12,499 nucleotides of DNA from Dehalococcoidia bacterium (GTDB lineage: Bacteria; Chloroflexota; Dehalococcoidia; GIF9; AB-539-J10): positions 1 through 12,499 of the forward strand of contig JAUWFX010000036.1 in NCBI GenBank assembly GCA_030606765.1, read 5' to 3'. Under the pieces are notes generated by a model. It had not been told where the DNA came from, made no database searches, and saw only the letters and a program-made list of their open reading frames with translations. The translations under genes were made by a program, and so were the position numbers. Positions 6,044 to 12,499 of the stretch are shown here, piece by piece. Within the stretch, counting starts at the first letter, position 1, and every line of letters begins with the position of its first letter.

Positions 6044-6075
6044 GAACCTGCAACGCCAATATTAAGGGGGTTAGT

Positions 6076-7125
6076 ATGGGATTATCACCAGAAGACAAGA
6101 AGAGAATCTACGAGGAAGAGAAGGCGCGGATTGAGGCACGGGAAAAGATAGAGAGAGAGAAACTGACAGCGCCAGCAGGTACAAGTACAGGGCTATCGCC
6201 AAATGTTGCCGGATTATTGTGCTATGTTGCCGGATGGATAACCGGCATCATCTTTCTCGTTTTAGAGCAGAGAAACAAATTTGTTCGTTTCCACGCGGCG
6301 CAGTCAATTGTCACGTTTGGCACCATCACAGTTGCCGGGATTGCACTTGGTTTGATACCGGTGGTCGGTGTTGCTTTTTCCTCAATCATAGGAATTATAG
6401 GGTTCATTGTCTGGATAATAATGATGGTCAAGGCTTCTAATGGTGAGTGGTATAAACTACCATGGGCCGGTGATGTTGCTGAGAAGATGGTCGCTTCATC
6501 AGGGGTAACAGGGGAATACTCTGAACCTCCGCCCTCAGAACCAACAGCAGAATCAGAGTCAGCAGCACCTACACCACCCCTCACTGCAGATTCAGGTAAA
6601 CGAATCGGAGATAAAATAGATGCTCATTTTAGAAGTAGAGGTGGAAGAATAACAGCTTCCGCTTTTGCCATCGCCTGGAGTATCGCTTTATTAATATTCT
6701 TCAACTTTTTTAATCAATACGTAGCCTATTATCATTCGGAAACAGTAGGCAGCATTACTACATGGATAAGATATCCGTTCTTTACAGAAGACATCAATCT
6801 ATGGCTACCGATTCTTACAGCAACGCTAATTATAAGTATTATCGGTCACATTATTTTGATTATCCTTGATAGGTATATGCTGCGTGAAATGATTCATATC
6901 GTTATAAATGCATTTGCACTCTGGGCGGTTTTAACTCTTCTAACTGTCTTTCCTTTCGATTTCAGTGTAATACCTAGCACTAGTGCAGCTGATGCCACTT
7001 ATTTAGGCGTCAGGATATTCTTGATTTTTATTTCAGTCGGGGTAGGAATCGCAATACTGGTTAGCGTGATAAAGCTAATTGTTAATGTAGTCAGGGGAAC
7101 TGTTAGTTACGAGGAGCATATTTAA
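6076..7125 (+). CDS. DUF4870/Tic20-like membrane protein with extra C-terminal membrane domain
   Basis: A 349-aa protein in four parts. Residues 5-30 are a charged coiled coil (EDKKRIYEEEKARIEAREKIEREKL). Residues 41-130 are a DUF4870-type domain: NVAGLLCYVAGWITGIIFLVLE, then RNKFVRFHAAQSIV, which is the hallmark 'FVRFHA.QS' loop, then further hydrophobic segments and WAGDVAEK. Residues 145-175 are a Pro/Ser/Glu/Thr-rich linker. Residues 192-340 hold four more membrane segments with no match I recognise. The family is common in Bacteria and of unknown function. The second half roughly doubles the usual length, so this is a fused or extended form. ATG 6076 has the ribosome site AAGGGGG and a near-consensus promoter. 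Confidence 0.82.
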   Translation: MGLSPEDKKRIYEEEKARIEAREKIEREKLTAPAGTSTGLSPNVAGLLCYVAGWITGIIFLVLEQRNKFVRFHAAQSIVTFGTITVAGIALGLIPVVGVAFSSIIGIIGFIVWIIMMVKASNGEWYKLPWAGDVAEKMVASSGVTGEYSEPPPSEPTAESESAAPTPPLTADSGKRIGDKIDAHFRSRGGRITASAFAIAWSIALLIFFNFFNQYVAYYHSETVGSITTWIRYPFFTEDINLWLPILTATLIISIIGHIILIILDRYMLREMIHIVINAFALWAVLTLLTVFPFDFSVIPSTSAADATYLGVRIFLIFISVGVGIAILVSVIKLIVNVVRGTVSYEEHI

Positions 7126-7298
7126 CCAAGCAGTTTTGTCAAATTTGACCAACTATAAAAAGGCATTTGTTCAGGGATAAAGTGTGGATTAAATCGATCT
7201 CCACACTGGCCTATGGAAAGTCTATTTAAATGCTCCTGAGTGATTCTCATTAATAGCAGCCAAATACTTACGATATGGTTAGAGAGCCTATTCTTGCA
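7126..7298. other. intergenic region with two dyads
   Basis: GTCAAATTTGAC (7138-7149) is a perfect 12-bp palindrome just after the stop of the upstream gene. AGTGTGGA (7181-7188) pairs with TCCACACT (7200-7207) over an 11-nt loop. No T-run follows either. No gene is seen. Confidence 0.4.
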
Positions 7299-7326
7299 TT
7301 CTACGACTTCTTACGGGTGGTATAAT
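7299..7326 (+). promoter_or_regulatory. extended -10 promoter of the DUF2807 gene
   Basis: TATAAT at 7321-7326 is preceded by TGG, giving TGnTATAAT. A -35 box is poor (TTCTAC at 7299-7304), as is usual for extended -10 promoters. The leader to the ribosome site is about 16 nt. Confidence 0.5.
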
Positions 7327-7356
7327 TAGGTGGAGGCAGGTCAAAGATAAGGAGGT

Positions 7357-8133
7357 ATGATGAAGAAAGCAATAATAATAATTGCAATAGCGGCAGCGGT
7401 AGCGGTAACTTGTACTGTGTTAGTTTTAAGGGATTGGCCGGGAGGTCTGATTGGGTCCGGAAATCTCGAGACTGAAGAGTATGCTTTTACTAATTTCACC
7501 GAAGTTGAGATCAGCTCCGCTTTTGAATTTGAAATTAAACAATCCAGTTCGTACAGTATAAATGTTACCGCGGACGATAATGTAATGGAGTATGTTGCGG
7601 TTTGGAGAGATGGTCAGACTTTGCATATAAGTCTTGCGAGACCCCTACGCACCGGGTCCGTAACTTTGAGCATAGGCTTTGGAATATTTCCACGCCTTGA
7701 TTCGGTGACTTTGAGAGCTTCGGTGACTATGCCTCAGCTTCGCGACCTGACTGTCTCTGGAGCATCGCGCGGTGATATTTACGATTTCAGTTCCACTGAG
7801 GATTTGGATATCACGGTATCTGGAGCCAGCAGGGTTACCGGTGACATCACAGCAGGCAATGTCGAGTTTGACATAAGTGGAGCAAGCACTATTCAGTTGG
7901 AAGGGTCCGCTAACGACATGGTCGCTAGTGTAAGTGGCGCTAGCCGTTTCAATCTTGGCGGTTTTACAGTTAATAATGCCAACGTCAATTTTAGTGGTGT
8001 CAGCAGCGGCACTGTAAACCTGGATGGTAGACTGGATGCTGACCTTAGCGGTGCATCAAGACTATCGTACATTGGTGAGCCTATAATGGGCACCATCAAT
8101 ACATCCGGTGTGTCTACAATTAGTAAGAAATAA
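7357..8133 (+). CDS. secreted/surface head-GIN domain protein (DUF2807)
   Basis: A 258-aa exported protein. Residues 1-25 are a hydrophobic N-terminal segment after KK, a signal peptide or membrane anchor. Residues about 40-115 match the head-GIN start (F..FTEVEISSAFEFEIKQ, then ADDNVMEYV and DGQTLHISL). The second half is a beta-solenoid built from seven SGxS repeats at residues 134, 155, 174, 193, 213, 231 and 250, spaced 18-21 residues, mostly SGAS. This family is thought to be involved in the envelope or adhesion, with no known enzyme activity. AAGGAGG at 7349-7355 is only 1 nt from ATG 7357 and 4 nt from ATG 7360, so the second Met may be the real start. It stands alone with its own promoter and converges with the next gene. 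Confidence 0.85.
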   Translation: MMKKAIIIIAIAAAVAVTCTVLVLRDWPGGLIGSGNLETEEYAFTNFTEVEISSAFEFEIKQSSSYSINVTADDNVMEYVAVWRDGQTLHISLARPLRTGSVTLSIGFGIFPRLDSVTLRASVTMPQLRDLTVSGASRGDIYDFSSTEDLDITVSGASRVTGDITAGNVEFDISGASTIQLEGSANDMVASVSGASRFNLGGFTVNNANVNFSGVSSGTVNLDGRLDADLSGASRLSYIGEPIMGTINTSGVSTISKK

Positions 8134-8263
8134 AAACTTCACTGGTGTGACCGAGTGCCAATCACACTCCCCAGCGGCGCAGCAGCTACTGAGCGATGGT
8201 CTATTAAATAGTTATTTAGACGCTGTTCTGCAGGGTGATTTCTGCTTGGTTCGCTAATCTGCT

Positions 8264-8563
8264 TCATTTACGCTTGAGAGATAGCAGGTTAACATTGGAA
8301 GTTGCTATCAGGCAAATTCCAATAATCCCTAGGACTGTGGCAATATCTGTGGTATTTTCTCCCAGGATATCGCCATCAATCATAAAAATAGCAGCCGTTA
8401 ATGCTAAAACAATCCCTACTATCCATTGTGCGAAGAATGCTTTCTTCTGTTCCTTGCTTATTCTTTCTGCTCTATCCTCTTTTTGCCTCCTCCAAACCAA
8501 CAATGCTACAGCTACCAATACAACACCAATAACAATAATCGTAATCGCAATAATACTGACCAT
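8264..8563 (-). CDS. small membrane protein of unknown function, 99 aa
   Basis: The product begins MVSIIAITIIVIGVVLVAVALLVW, a strong first membrane helix, followed by a very charged loop (RRQKEDRAERISKEQKKAF). Two more hydrophobic segments follow, WIVGIVLALTAAIFMI and IATVLGIIGICLIATSNVNLL, and the end is basic (SLKRK). I chose ATG at 8563 because GGAGGTG (8570-8576) lies 6 nt upstream. A TTG start at 8578 would overlap that ribosome site. A consensus promoter lies 30-60 nt further upstream. It converges with the DUF2807 gene. I do not recognise a named family, and no catalytic motif is visible. The longer plus-strand frame across it is not a gene. Confidence 0.75.
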   Translation of the reverse strand: MVSIIAITIIVIGVVLVAVALLVWRRQKEDRAERISKEQKKAFFAQWIVGIVLALTAAIFMIDGDILGENTTDIATVLGIIGICLIATSNVNLLSLKRK

Positions 8564-8593
8564 CTTCAACACCTCCAATATTGCTTTTCCAAC

Positions 8594-8623
8594 ATACTAC
8601 GTTTCATCTCCCCGGGTTGTCAA
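8594..8623 (-). promoter_or_regulatory. sigma-70 promoter of the 99-aa membrane protein
   Basis: On the minus strand: consensus TTGACA (8618-8623), 18-nt spacer, TAGTAT (8594-8599). The start point would be near 8587, about 24 nt before the ATG. Confidence 0.6.
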
Positions 8624-8674
8624 GTGGACTGAATTTCCGGTAGCGGGTCGGTTAGAGAGGATTTATGTTTATTG

Positions 8675-8698
8675 GTGGCAGCGGGTGGATTTGAACCA
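8675..8698 (-). repeat. tRNA 3'-end remnant 6
   Basis: Twenty-three of 24 bases match the intact tRNA 3' end. One C/G change in the T stem is matched by a compensating change just beyond (CCAC for CCAG), so the stem would still pair. The source may be a different but related tRNA. Confidence 0.8.
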
Positions 8699-8729
8699 CA
8701 GGGGATAGAGGGTCAATCTCGAAAAGGGT

Positions 8730-8900
8730 TCATTTATTTGAGAAAATAGCTGCACCGCCAACAATTACGAGTCCTACCCCGATTACCAATAGCAGTATTG
8801 AGTAAAAGCCACCTCCAACATCATCTTTGAGGGACAGATATGACAAGATAAAAAGAAATGCGCTAAGACTAAATGGTGCAATGATTCTAGCTAACTTCAT
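8730..8900 (-). CDS. small membrane protein, 56 aa
   Basis: The product MKLARIIAPFSLSAFLFILSYLSL... has two hydrophobic segments: residues about 5-24, and about 35-53 (FYSILLLVIGVGLVIVGGAAIF). A short charged turn KDDVGGG separates them. The start at 8900 is set by GGAGGG a few bases upstream; a longer frame to 8927 would run through that ribosome site. The shape (basic N-terminus, two helices, short end SNK) is common among uncharacterised bacterial membrane peptides. It lies alone between remnants 6 and 7, forming another very small unit. No function can be given. Confidence 0.65.
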   Translation of the reverse strand: MKLARIIAPFSLSAFLFILSYLSLKDDVGGGFYSILLLVIGVGLVIVGGAAIFSNK

Positions 8901-8991
8901 ATGCCCTCCGGAACAATGCCATTCCAAACAATAACATAATTAGCTGAACACTCACAATCTATTGAGTGGAAACCACGAAAGAAGGAATAAA

Positions 8992-9008
8992 TGGCAGCGA
9001 GCGGATTT
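8992..9008 (-). repeat. possible tRNA 3'-end remnant 7 (eroded)
   Basis: TGGCAGCG followed by a one-base insertion, a one-base deletion and GGATTT matches the acceptor and T-stem order of the other copies. It is short and may be chance, but orientation and intergenic position agree. Confidence 0.4.
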
Positions 9009-9096
9009 TGTAAAGGAAGAAGTATGAAAAATAACTATCGTGGATTCGGAAAGTATCAGGTTATTTACTAATTTTCTGTGTACTATTATTAAATTA

Positions 9097-10875
9097 CTAG
9101 TATCCTTTACTTAAGTAATATGCATACATTTCATATGTTGGTCTTATTGGGTTGTAAACAAAACCCTGTATCCAGTCTCGAAAGAAATAGACACCCAATA
9201 CTTGAGATATCATGATACTAGGGACTTCGTTATAATATAATTCTGCTATCTGATTATAAAGTATCTGCCTTTCTGAATGGCTACTTGAAGAGATTGCCTG
9301 TTCAATAAGATCATCTACTACTTCATTACTATATCGCTGCGATTGTGCGAATGTACCTTTACTATGCATATAAGGAAAGACAAAATTGTGGGGATCAGGA
9401 TAGTCAGCAGTCCAACCAGCTACATACATAGGTAAACGCCCTAACACCATCTCACTGAGTATGGTTGGCCACGCCATTAACTGAATATTTATCTTAAATA
9501 GTGGATTGATCTCATATAGATTATCTTGTAATATTTCACAAGCAACCTTTCCCGTCATGTCTCCTGATACATATACAAGTGTCATTTCAAAACCATTTTC
9601 CCATAGTACTCCATCCCAAGCCGCTTCCAAGTGCTCCTCTGCTTTCACCAGATCCAGTTCATAACTTGGCCAGTCGTGTTTATAGTAAGGTATGCCTTTG
9701 ACTATCGGTGAAGATATTTGCTCCCCATAACCTGTCAGTGCATCATCAATATAAGTATCCCAATCGAAAGCATAAGCAAAACCCTTGCGTACATCAATAT
9801 CGCTGAAAAAATCCGTGGGGATACCATTGCCATCTAACTGGCCACTACCGATCAATGTGCTGGTAGGATCAATATCAAATTGGAAGAAAAACGCTTGATT
9901 GAGTAACGTAGGTACATTTTCATAAACTAGGATCCCTGCTATTTCTTTTTCTTGTTGGATTCCTTCACTTGGAACAACAGCACAATCAACGTCACCTAAT
10001 TCTAGCATCAATCTTCTGGTGCCCCATTCGTCAATTATTTGGGTGATAACTCTTTCAAAACTGGCTGGTGCACCCCAATAGTTATCATTTCTCACTAACC
10101 TTATTTGAATTCCTGGTTCCCAAAGCTCTAACATGAACGGGCCAGTACCACTAGATATCGAATGGATCGGAGAGCCGCCAGGAACAGGGTTATTCAATGC
10201 TTCATATGATTCCTCAGTTCCATTCCAATCACCATTTTGTATACACCAATCCATATCAACTATAGAACCCCAAGAAGAGGCAAGAATCTGTAAGAACGGT
10301 TCGTATGCGGTAGCCAGATTGAATTGTACCCATTGGCCATCGACTTCTACTTTATTCTTGATCTCTTCAAGCGGGATCAGACCACTGTCGGTTCGAGAGC
10401 TGTAATTCCCCAAACCAAAAAGGGGTTCAAAAAACATCCATTGTGGGCCAAGGACGTAATCTTGAACCATCCCCCTTTCAAATGAGTATTCCACATCTTC
10501 CGGGGTTAACGGATTTCCATTATGAAAACTTACTCCATCACGAATCTTAAATCTATAGGTCTTTCCATCTTCAGAAATCGTCCAGTCTGTCGCCAGCAAT
10601 GGAATAAACTCGCTTGTACTATTGCCATCAAATCTAATTAGTGTTTCATAAATGTTTTGTATTTGCCCGGCACTTGCAACATCATAGCCATAGGCGGGAT
10701 CTAGAGCAGCAATATCGGCAGTTCCCGCTATGATAAAGGTATCAGGATTCTTGATTTCTGAAGGCCCGCCATTGCAGGAAAAAGATCGTGATACTAATAC
10801 AGAGATACATATGACAACTATTATGCTAACTGCAATTATAGTAGCTACTCTTTTCGTCATCATTTTCTTACTCAT
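9097..10875 (-). CDS. ABC transporter solute-binding protein, oligopeptide/nickel type (SBP_bac_5)
   Basis: A 592-aa extracytoplasmic binding protein. Residues about 9-30 are a membrane segment after basic residues. A Cys follows (SRSFSC, Cys34) but the lipobox is not canonical, so an uncleaved anchor is also possible. The mature part has the family order: LDPAYGYDVASAGQIQNIYETLIRFD, then LATDWTISEDGKTYRFKIRDGVSFHNGNPLTPEDVEYSFER (the family signature), SGTGPFMLELWEPG, later DIRVRKGF-like DIDVRKGFAYAFDWDTY, and MYVAGWTADYPDPHNFVFPYMHS. Ligand is probably a peptide. No permease or ATPase genes lie beside it, so it must borrow a transporter or is stranded cargo. ATG 10875 is preferred over TTG 10878. 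An inverted repeat followed by ATTTTT on the minus strand (9029-9066) may end its transcript. Confidence 0.92.
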   Translation of the reverse strand: MSKKMMTKRVATIIAVSIIVVICISVLVSRSFSCNGGPSEIKNPDTFIIAGTADIAALDPAYGYDVASAGQIQNIYETLIRFDGNSTSEFIPLLATDWTISEDGKTYRFKIRDGVSFHNGNPLTPEDVEYSFERGMVQDYVLGPQWMFFEPLFGLGNYSSRTDSGLIPLEEIKNKVEVDGQWVQFNLATAYEPFLQILASSWGSIVDMDWCIQNGDWNGTEESYEALNNPVPGGSPIHSISSGTGPFMLELWEPGIQIRLVRNDNYWGAPASFERVITQIIDEWGTRRLMLELGDVDCAVVPSEGIQQEKEIAGILVYENVPTLLNQAFFFQFDIDPTSTLIGSGQLDGNGIPTDFFSDIDVRKGFAYAFDWDTYIDDALTGYGEQISSPIVKGIPYYKHDWPSYELDLVKAEEHLEAAWDGVLWENGFEMTLVYVSGDMTGKVACEILQDNLYEINPLFKINIQLMAWPTILSEMVLGRLPMYVAGWTADYPDPHNFVFPYMHSKGTFAQSQRYSNEVVDDLIEQAISSSSHSERQILYNQIAELYYNEVPSIMISQVLGVYFFRDWIQGFVYNPIRPTYEMYAYYLSKGY

Positions 10876-10917
10876 CAATATTTAAGTTTAGGCAACCAAC
10901 ATTATTATCAAACCTAG

Positions 10918-10946
10918 TTTATAGCAAATATCAAGGGTTTTGTAAA
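10918..10946 (-). promoter_or_regulatory. sigma-70 promoter of the solute-binding protein gene
   Basis: On the minus strand: TTTACA (10941-10946), 17-nt spacer, TATAAA (10918-10923). The leader would be about 36 nt. Confidence 0.6.
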
Positions 10947-11058
10947 TTCATTTAGAATGTTTGAATTTTTTCACGATATAAAAAGGGGCATTAGAAAACA
11001 GAGAGTGATGTTTATCTTATTAATAGTAATAAGCAAATAAAATAAGTGGCTTAGGTTT

Positions 11059-11087
11059 GTGACACAAGTTTTGGGTGCAAATATTAT
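11059..11087 (+). promoter_or_regulatory. putative promoter of the methyltransferase gene
   Basis: GTGACA (11059-11064), 17-nt spacer, TATTAT (11082-11087), each five of six to consensus. The surrounding AT-rich DNA offers other -10 choices (TATACT 11087-11092). It is divergent from the solute-binding protein promoter. Confidence 0.4.
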
Positions 11088-11132
11088 ATACTGTATGTAA
11101 TCAATATAAATAACAATAGGTTAGGAGTCAGA

Positions 11133-11903
11133 ATGGATATTCGAGAGTATAATCGTTCTGCTTGGGATCGGTTAGTTCAAAAAGGCAACAAATGGACTAT
11201 TCCGGTTAGTAGAGATTTAATTAACAGGGCACGAAAGAGTGAATGGGAGATAGTACTAACACCAGAGAAGACAGTACCTAAAGATTGGTTCCCTAATATT
11301 GAGGGACTAGATGTGCTCTGTCTGGCTTCGGGTGGAGGGCAGCAGGGACCAATTCTGGCAGCTGTAGGTGCAAATGTTACGGTTTTTGATAACTCACCTA
11401 AGCAATTGGAAAGAGACCTCTATGTCGCAGATAGAGATTCTTTAATCCTTAAAGCAGTAGAAGGCGATATGGCAGACCTTACTATGTTTGATAATGAGAG
11501 TTTTGACTTAATAATCCATCCGGTTTCTAACACGTTTGTGCCAAATGTGCGTCCTGTATGGGCTGAAGCTTATCGATTACTACGTCATGGTGGAGTTCTT
11601 TTATCTGGATTCAATAATCCAGCGGTATTCTTGTTTGACTACGACCTCTTAGAAAATACAGGTATTATACAGGTTAAGTTTAAACTTCCTTACTCTGATA
11701 TAGATAATCCAGAAGAGAAGAAAAAGAGAATCGAAGAAGGTGAACCTCTTGAATTCAGTCATACCCTAGAGGAGTTAATTGGTGGCCAAATAGATGCCGG
11801 GTTTATTATTACAGGTTTTTATGAAGATGCTCAGAAGTATACTGAAGAACTCTTAGCAGCGTATATGCCAACGTGTATAGCAACGCGTGCAATAAAACCC
11901 TAA
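11133..11903 (+). CDS. class I SAM-dependent methyltransferase
   Basis: A 256-aa cytosolic enzyme of the Methyltransf_11 type. An N-terminal cap (MDIREYNRSAWDRLVQKGNKWTIPVS) precedes the Rossmann core. Motif I is VLCLASGGGQQGP (61-73), a variant of the usual VLDLGCGTG. The acidic end of strand 2 is VFDNSPKQL (Asp86). Next come EGDMADL (110-116), FDLIIHPVSNTF (124-135) and the 'RLLRHGGVLLSGF' segment (148-160). The Ser/Ala in place of Gly/Cys in motif I is seen in a known subset of these enzymes. The substrate cannot be told; small-molecule methylation is likely. ATG 11133 has AGGAG 5 nt upstream. The stop is 21 nt from the tRNA 3' end on the opposite strand, so the gene converges on the tRNA. 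Confidence 0.87.
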   Translation: MDIREYNRSAWDRLVQKGNKWTIPVSRDLINRARKSEWEIVLTPEKTVPKDWFPNIEGLDVLCLASGGGQQGPILAAVGANVTVFDNSPKQLERDLYVADRDSLILKAVEGDMADLTMFDNESFDLIIHPVSNTFVPNVRPVWAEAYRLLRHGGVLLSGFNNPAVFLFDYDLLENTGIIQVKFKLPYSDIDNPEEKKKRIEEGEPLEFSHTLEELIGGQIDAGFIITGFYEDAQKYTEELLAAYMPTCIATRAIKP

Positions 11904-11924
11904 CATTTAGATTTACACAAAAAG

Positions 11925-11996
<72 letters not shown>

Positions 11997-12003
11997 CGAA
12001 AAT

Positions 12004-12033
12004 AGTTTAGCACTGGCTAGGGAAGACGGTCAA
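12004..12033 (-). promoter_or_regulatory. promoter of the tRNA gene
   Basis: On the minus strand: TTGACC (12028-12033), 18-nt spacer, TAAACT (12004-12009), seven bases before the mature tRNA 5' end. This supports the tRNA being live. Confidence 0.6.
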
Positions 12034-12146
12034 ATTAAGGGACGCTTTTGAAGACGTAGGAGATGCTATTTAGAGAGAAACAGAGCAAGGGTGGCTCAAG
12101 GTAGAGGAAAATCAAGTTATATTTTACGGTACAAATCATCATAATT

Positions 12147-12170
12147 CTCTCTCCCCCTGGCGGGAGAGAG
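12147..12170. repeat. CT-rich hairpin CTCTCTCCC/GGGAGAGAG
   Basis: A perfect 9-bp stem around a 6-nt loop is followed by CTAGAGAGAGGGGG and CACCCTCACCCTGACCC. This resembles dispersed intergenic repeats in many environmental bacterial genomes. No T-run follows on either side. Confidence 0.55.
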
Positions 12171-12203
12171 CTAGAGAGAGGGGGAAATTCACCCTCACCC
12201 TGA

Positions 12204-12292
12204 CCCTCTATTTAAAAACGTAGTTGCCCAATTTATTGGGCTATTGTGCCTGATGAATCAGACAACTACAAAAATCTGGAAAGGGAGAGGGT
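12204..12292. repeat. nested imperfect inverted repeat, three-way-junction-like
   Basis: Outer arms ACCCTCT (12204 onward) and AGAGGGT (ending about 12292) enclose GTAGTT/AACTAC (12220-12225, 12264-12269). Inside are two hairpins: GCCCAAT/ATTGGGC (12226-12232, 12235-12241) and CTGAT/ATCAG (12250-12254, 12257-12261). It looks like a small MITE-type element or a structured RNA. Confidence 0.5.
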
Positions 12293-12370
12293 TTTATACG
12301 AAATTATGCGGAGGACTATAGCCAATAGTATGAATAAGGCAAGGCGAGATTTGTACGAAGAATTATAGGG

Positions 12371-12409
12371 GATTGCTTCGCCCCGACTTGTCGGGGCTCG
12401 CAATGACAA
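12371..12409. repeat. REP-like palindrome GATTGCTTCG...CGCAATGACA
   Basis: Outer arms ATTGC (12372-12376) and GCAAT (12400-12404) enclose a perfect 8-bp stem GCCCCGAC/GTCGGGGC (12380-12387, 12390-12397) with a 2-nt loop. This form is a widespread dispersed intergenic repeat in several bacterial phyla. Confidence 0.7.
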
Positions 12410-12431
12410 GGAGAATTTGAGCAGTTATAAT
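12403..12431 (+). promoter_or_regulatory. sigma-70 promoter of the right-edge gene
   Basis: ATGACA (12403-12408), 17-nt spacer, consensus TATAAT (12426-12431). The -35 hexamer is the outer end of the REP-like palindrome. Confidence 0.6.
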
Positions 12432-12468
12432 CTAATGCGACGATGTCAAGCTGTATAGGAGGCGTAAA

Positions 12469-12499
12469 TTGAAGGAGCCGTTTGCCAAATTCGTAGAAA
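12469..12499 (+). CDS. start of a gene cut by the window edge
   Basis: TTG at 12469 follows AGGAGG (12457-12462) with 6-nt spacing and a good promoter about 40 nt upstream. The frame stays open to the last base and reads MKEPFAKFVE if TTG is the start. Too short to identify. Confidence 0.5.
   Translation, partial: MKEPFAKFVE

Larger units (their letters stand above)
12034..12468. other. non-coding region rich in palindromic repeats
   Basis: No gene with a start and ribosome site was found in about 430 bases. It holds three separate palindromic elements (12147-12170, 12204-12292, 12371-12409) and the promoter of the next gene. Confidence 0.55.

Noticed and set aside
8154..8200. GTGTGA...TCACAC dyad after the DUF2807 gene as terminator
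   Set aside because: Six base pairs with an 11-nt loop and no T-run; too weak.
8235..8708. 157-codon plus-strand open frame ending in QRVDLNHRG
   Set aside because: It is the reverse of the 99-aa membrane gene, which has a ribosome site and promoter. The end is a translation of tRNA remnant 6, a known source of false proteins.
12034..12090. Short frame KLRDAFEDVGDAI after the tRNA promoter as gene relic
   Set aside because: Only about 20 codons, no start or ribosome site, and no recognised family.

Overview
The window looks like an accessory region from an uncultured bacterium, possibly Chloroflexota (Dehalococcoidia-like). That assignment is tentative. It rests on the mix of DUF4870/Tic20-like, head-GIN (DUF2807), DUF454 and SBP_bac_5 proteins, a 72-nt tRNA gene without an encoded CCA, and a GATTGCTTCG...CGCAATGACA palindromic repeat in intergenic DNA. 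Genes are mostly short, self-contained single units with strong GGAGG-type ribosome sites. Base composition changes visibly from gene to gene: the PrsW-like gene is GC-rich, while the transporter/methyltransferase segment is AT-rich. No rRNA, CRISPR array, transposase or integrase was seen.

The main organising feature is an intact minus-strand tRNA with CAT anticodon (11925-11996) and seven shorter copies of its 3' end to the left, all in the same orientation: 1655-1679, 3211-3256, 4681-4710, 4899-4933, 5436-5461, 8675-8698 and a weak one at 8992-9008. They fall between genes and split the window into segments of one to a few genes. The simplest reading is a repeatedly used tRNA attachment site, where each integration event left a displaced 3' end behind. 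The result resembles an array of gene cassettes separated by tRNA fragments.

Layout. 1-482: end of a likely antitoxin gene and a ParE/RelE-type toxin. 483-1647: flavodoxin and a DUF454 membrane protein, then remnant 1. 1768-3180: beta-CASP metallo-beta-lactamase ribonuclease, then remnant 2 and a terminator. 3405-4470: PrsW-like membrane protease and a 55-aa membrane protein, then remnant 3. 4795-4887: a 30-aa Cys/His/Lys peptide with its own promoter, then remnant 4. 4980-5402: MerR-like regulator whose -35 box lies in remnant 4, with a palindromic operator candidate, then remnant 5. 5483-5974: a gene broken by one in-frame TGA. 6076-8133: DUF4870-like protein and a DUF2807 surface protein. 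8264-8900: two small minus-strand membrane proteins around remnants 6 and 7. 9097-10875: orphan oligopeptide-type solute-binding protein (minus). 11133-11903: methyltransferase (divergent). 11925-11996: the tRNA with its own promoter. 12001-12468: non-coding DNA with three palindromic elements. 12469 onward: probable start of another gene.

The genes do not form one pathway. They read as unrelated cargo (toxin-antitoxin, redox, RNA processing, membrane proteolysis, regulation, envelope, uptake), as expected of a tRNA-linked integration hotspot.
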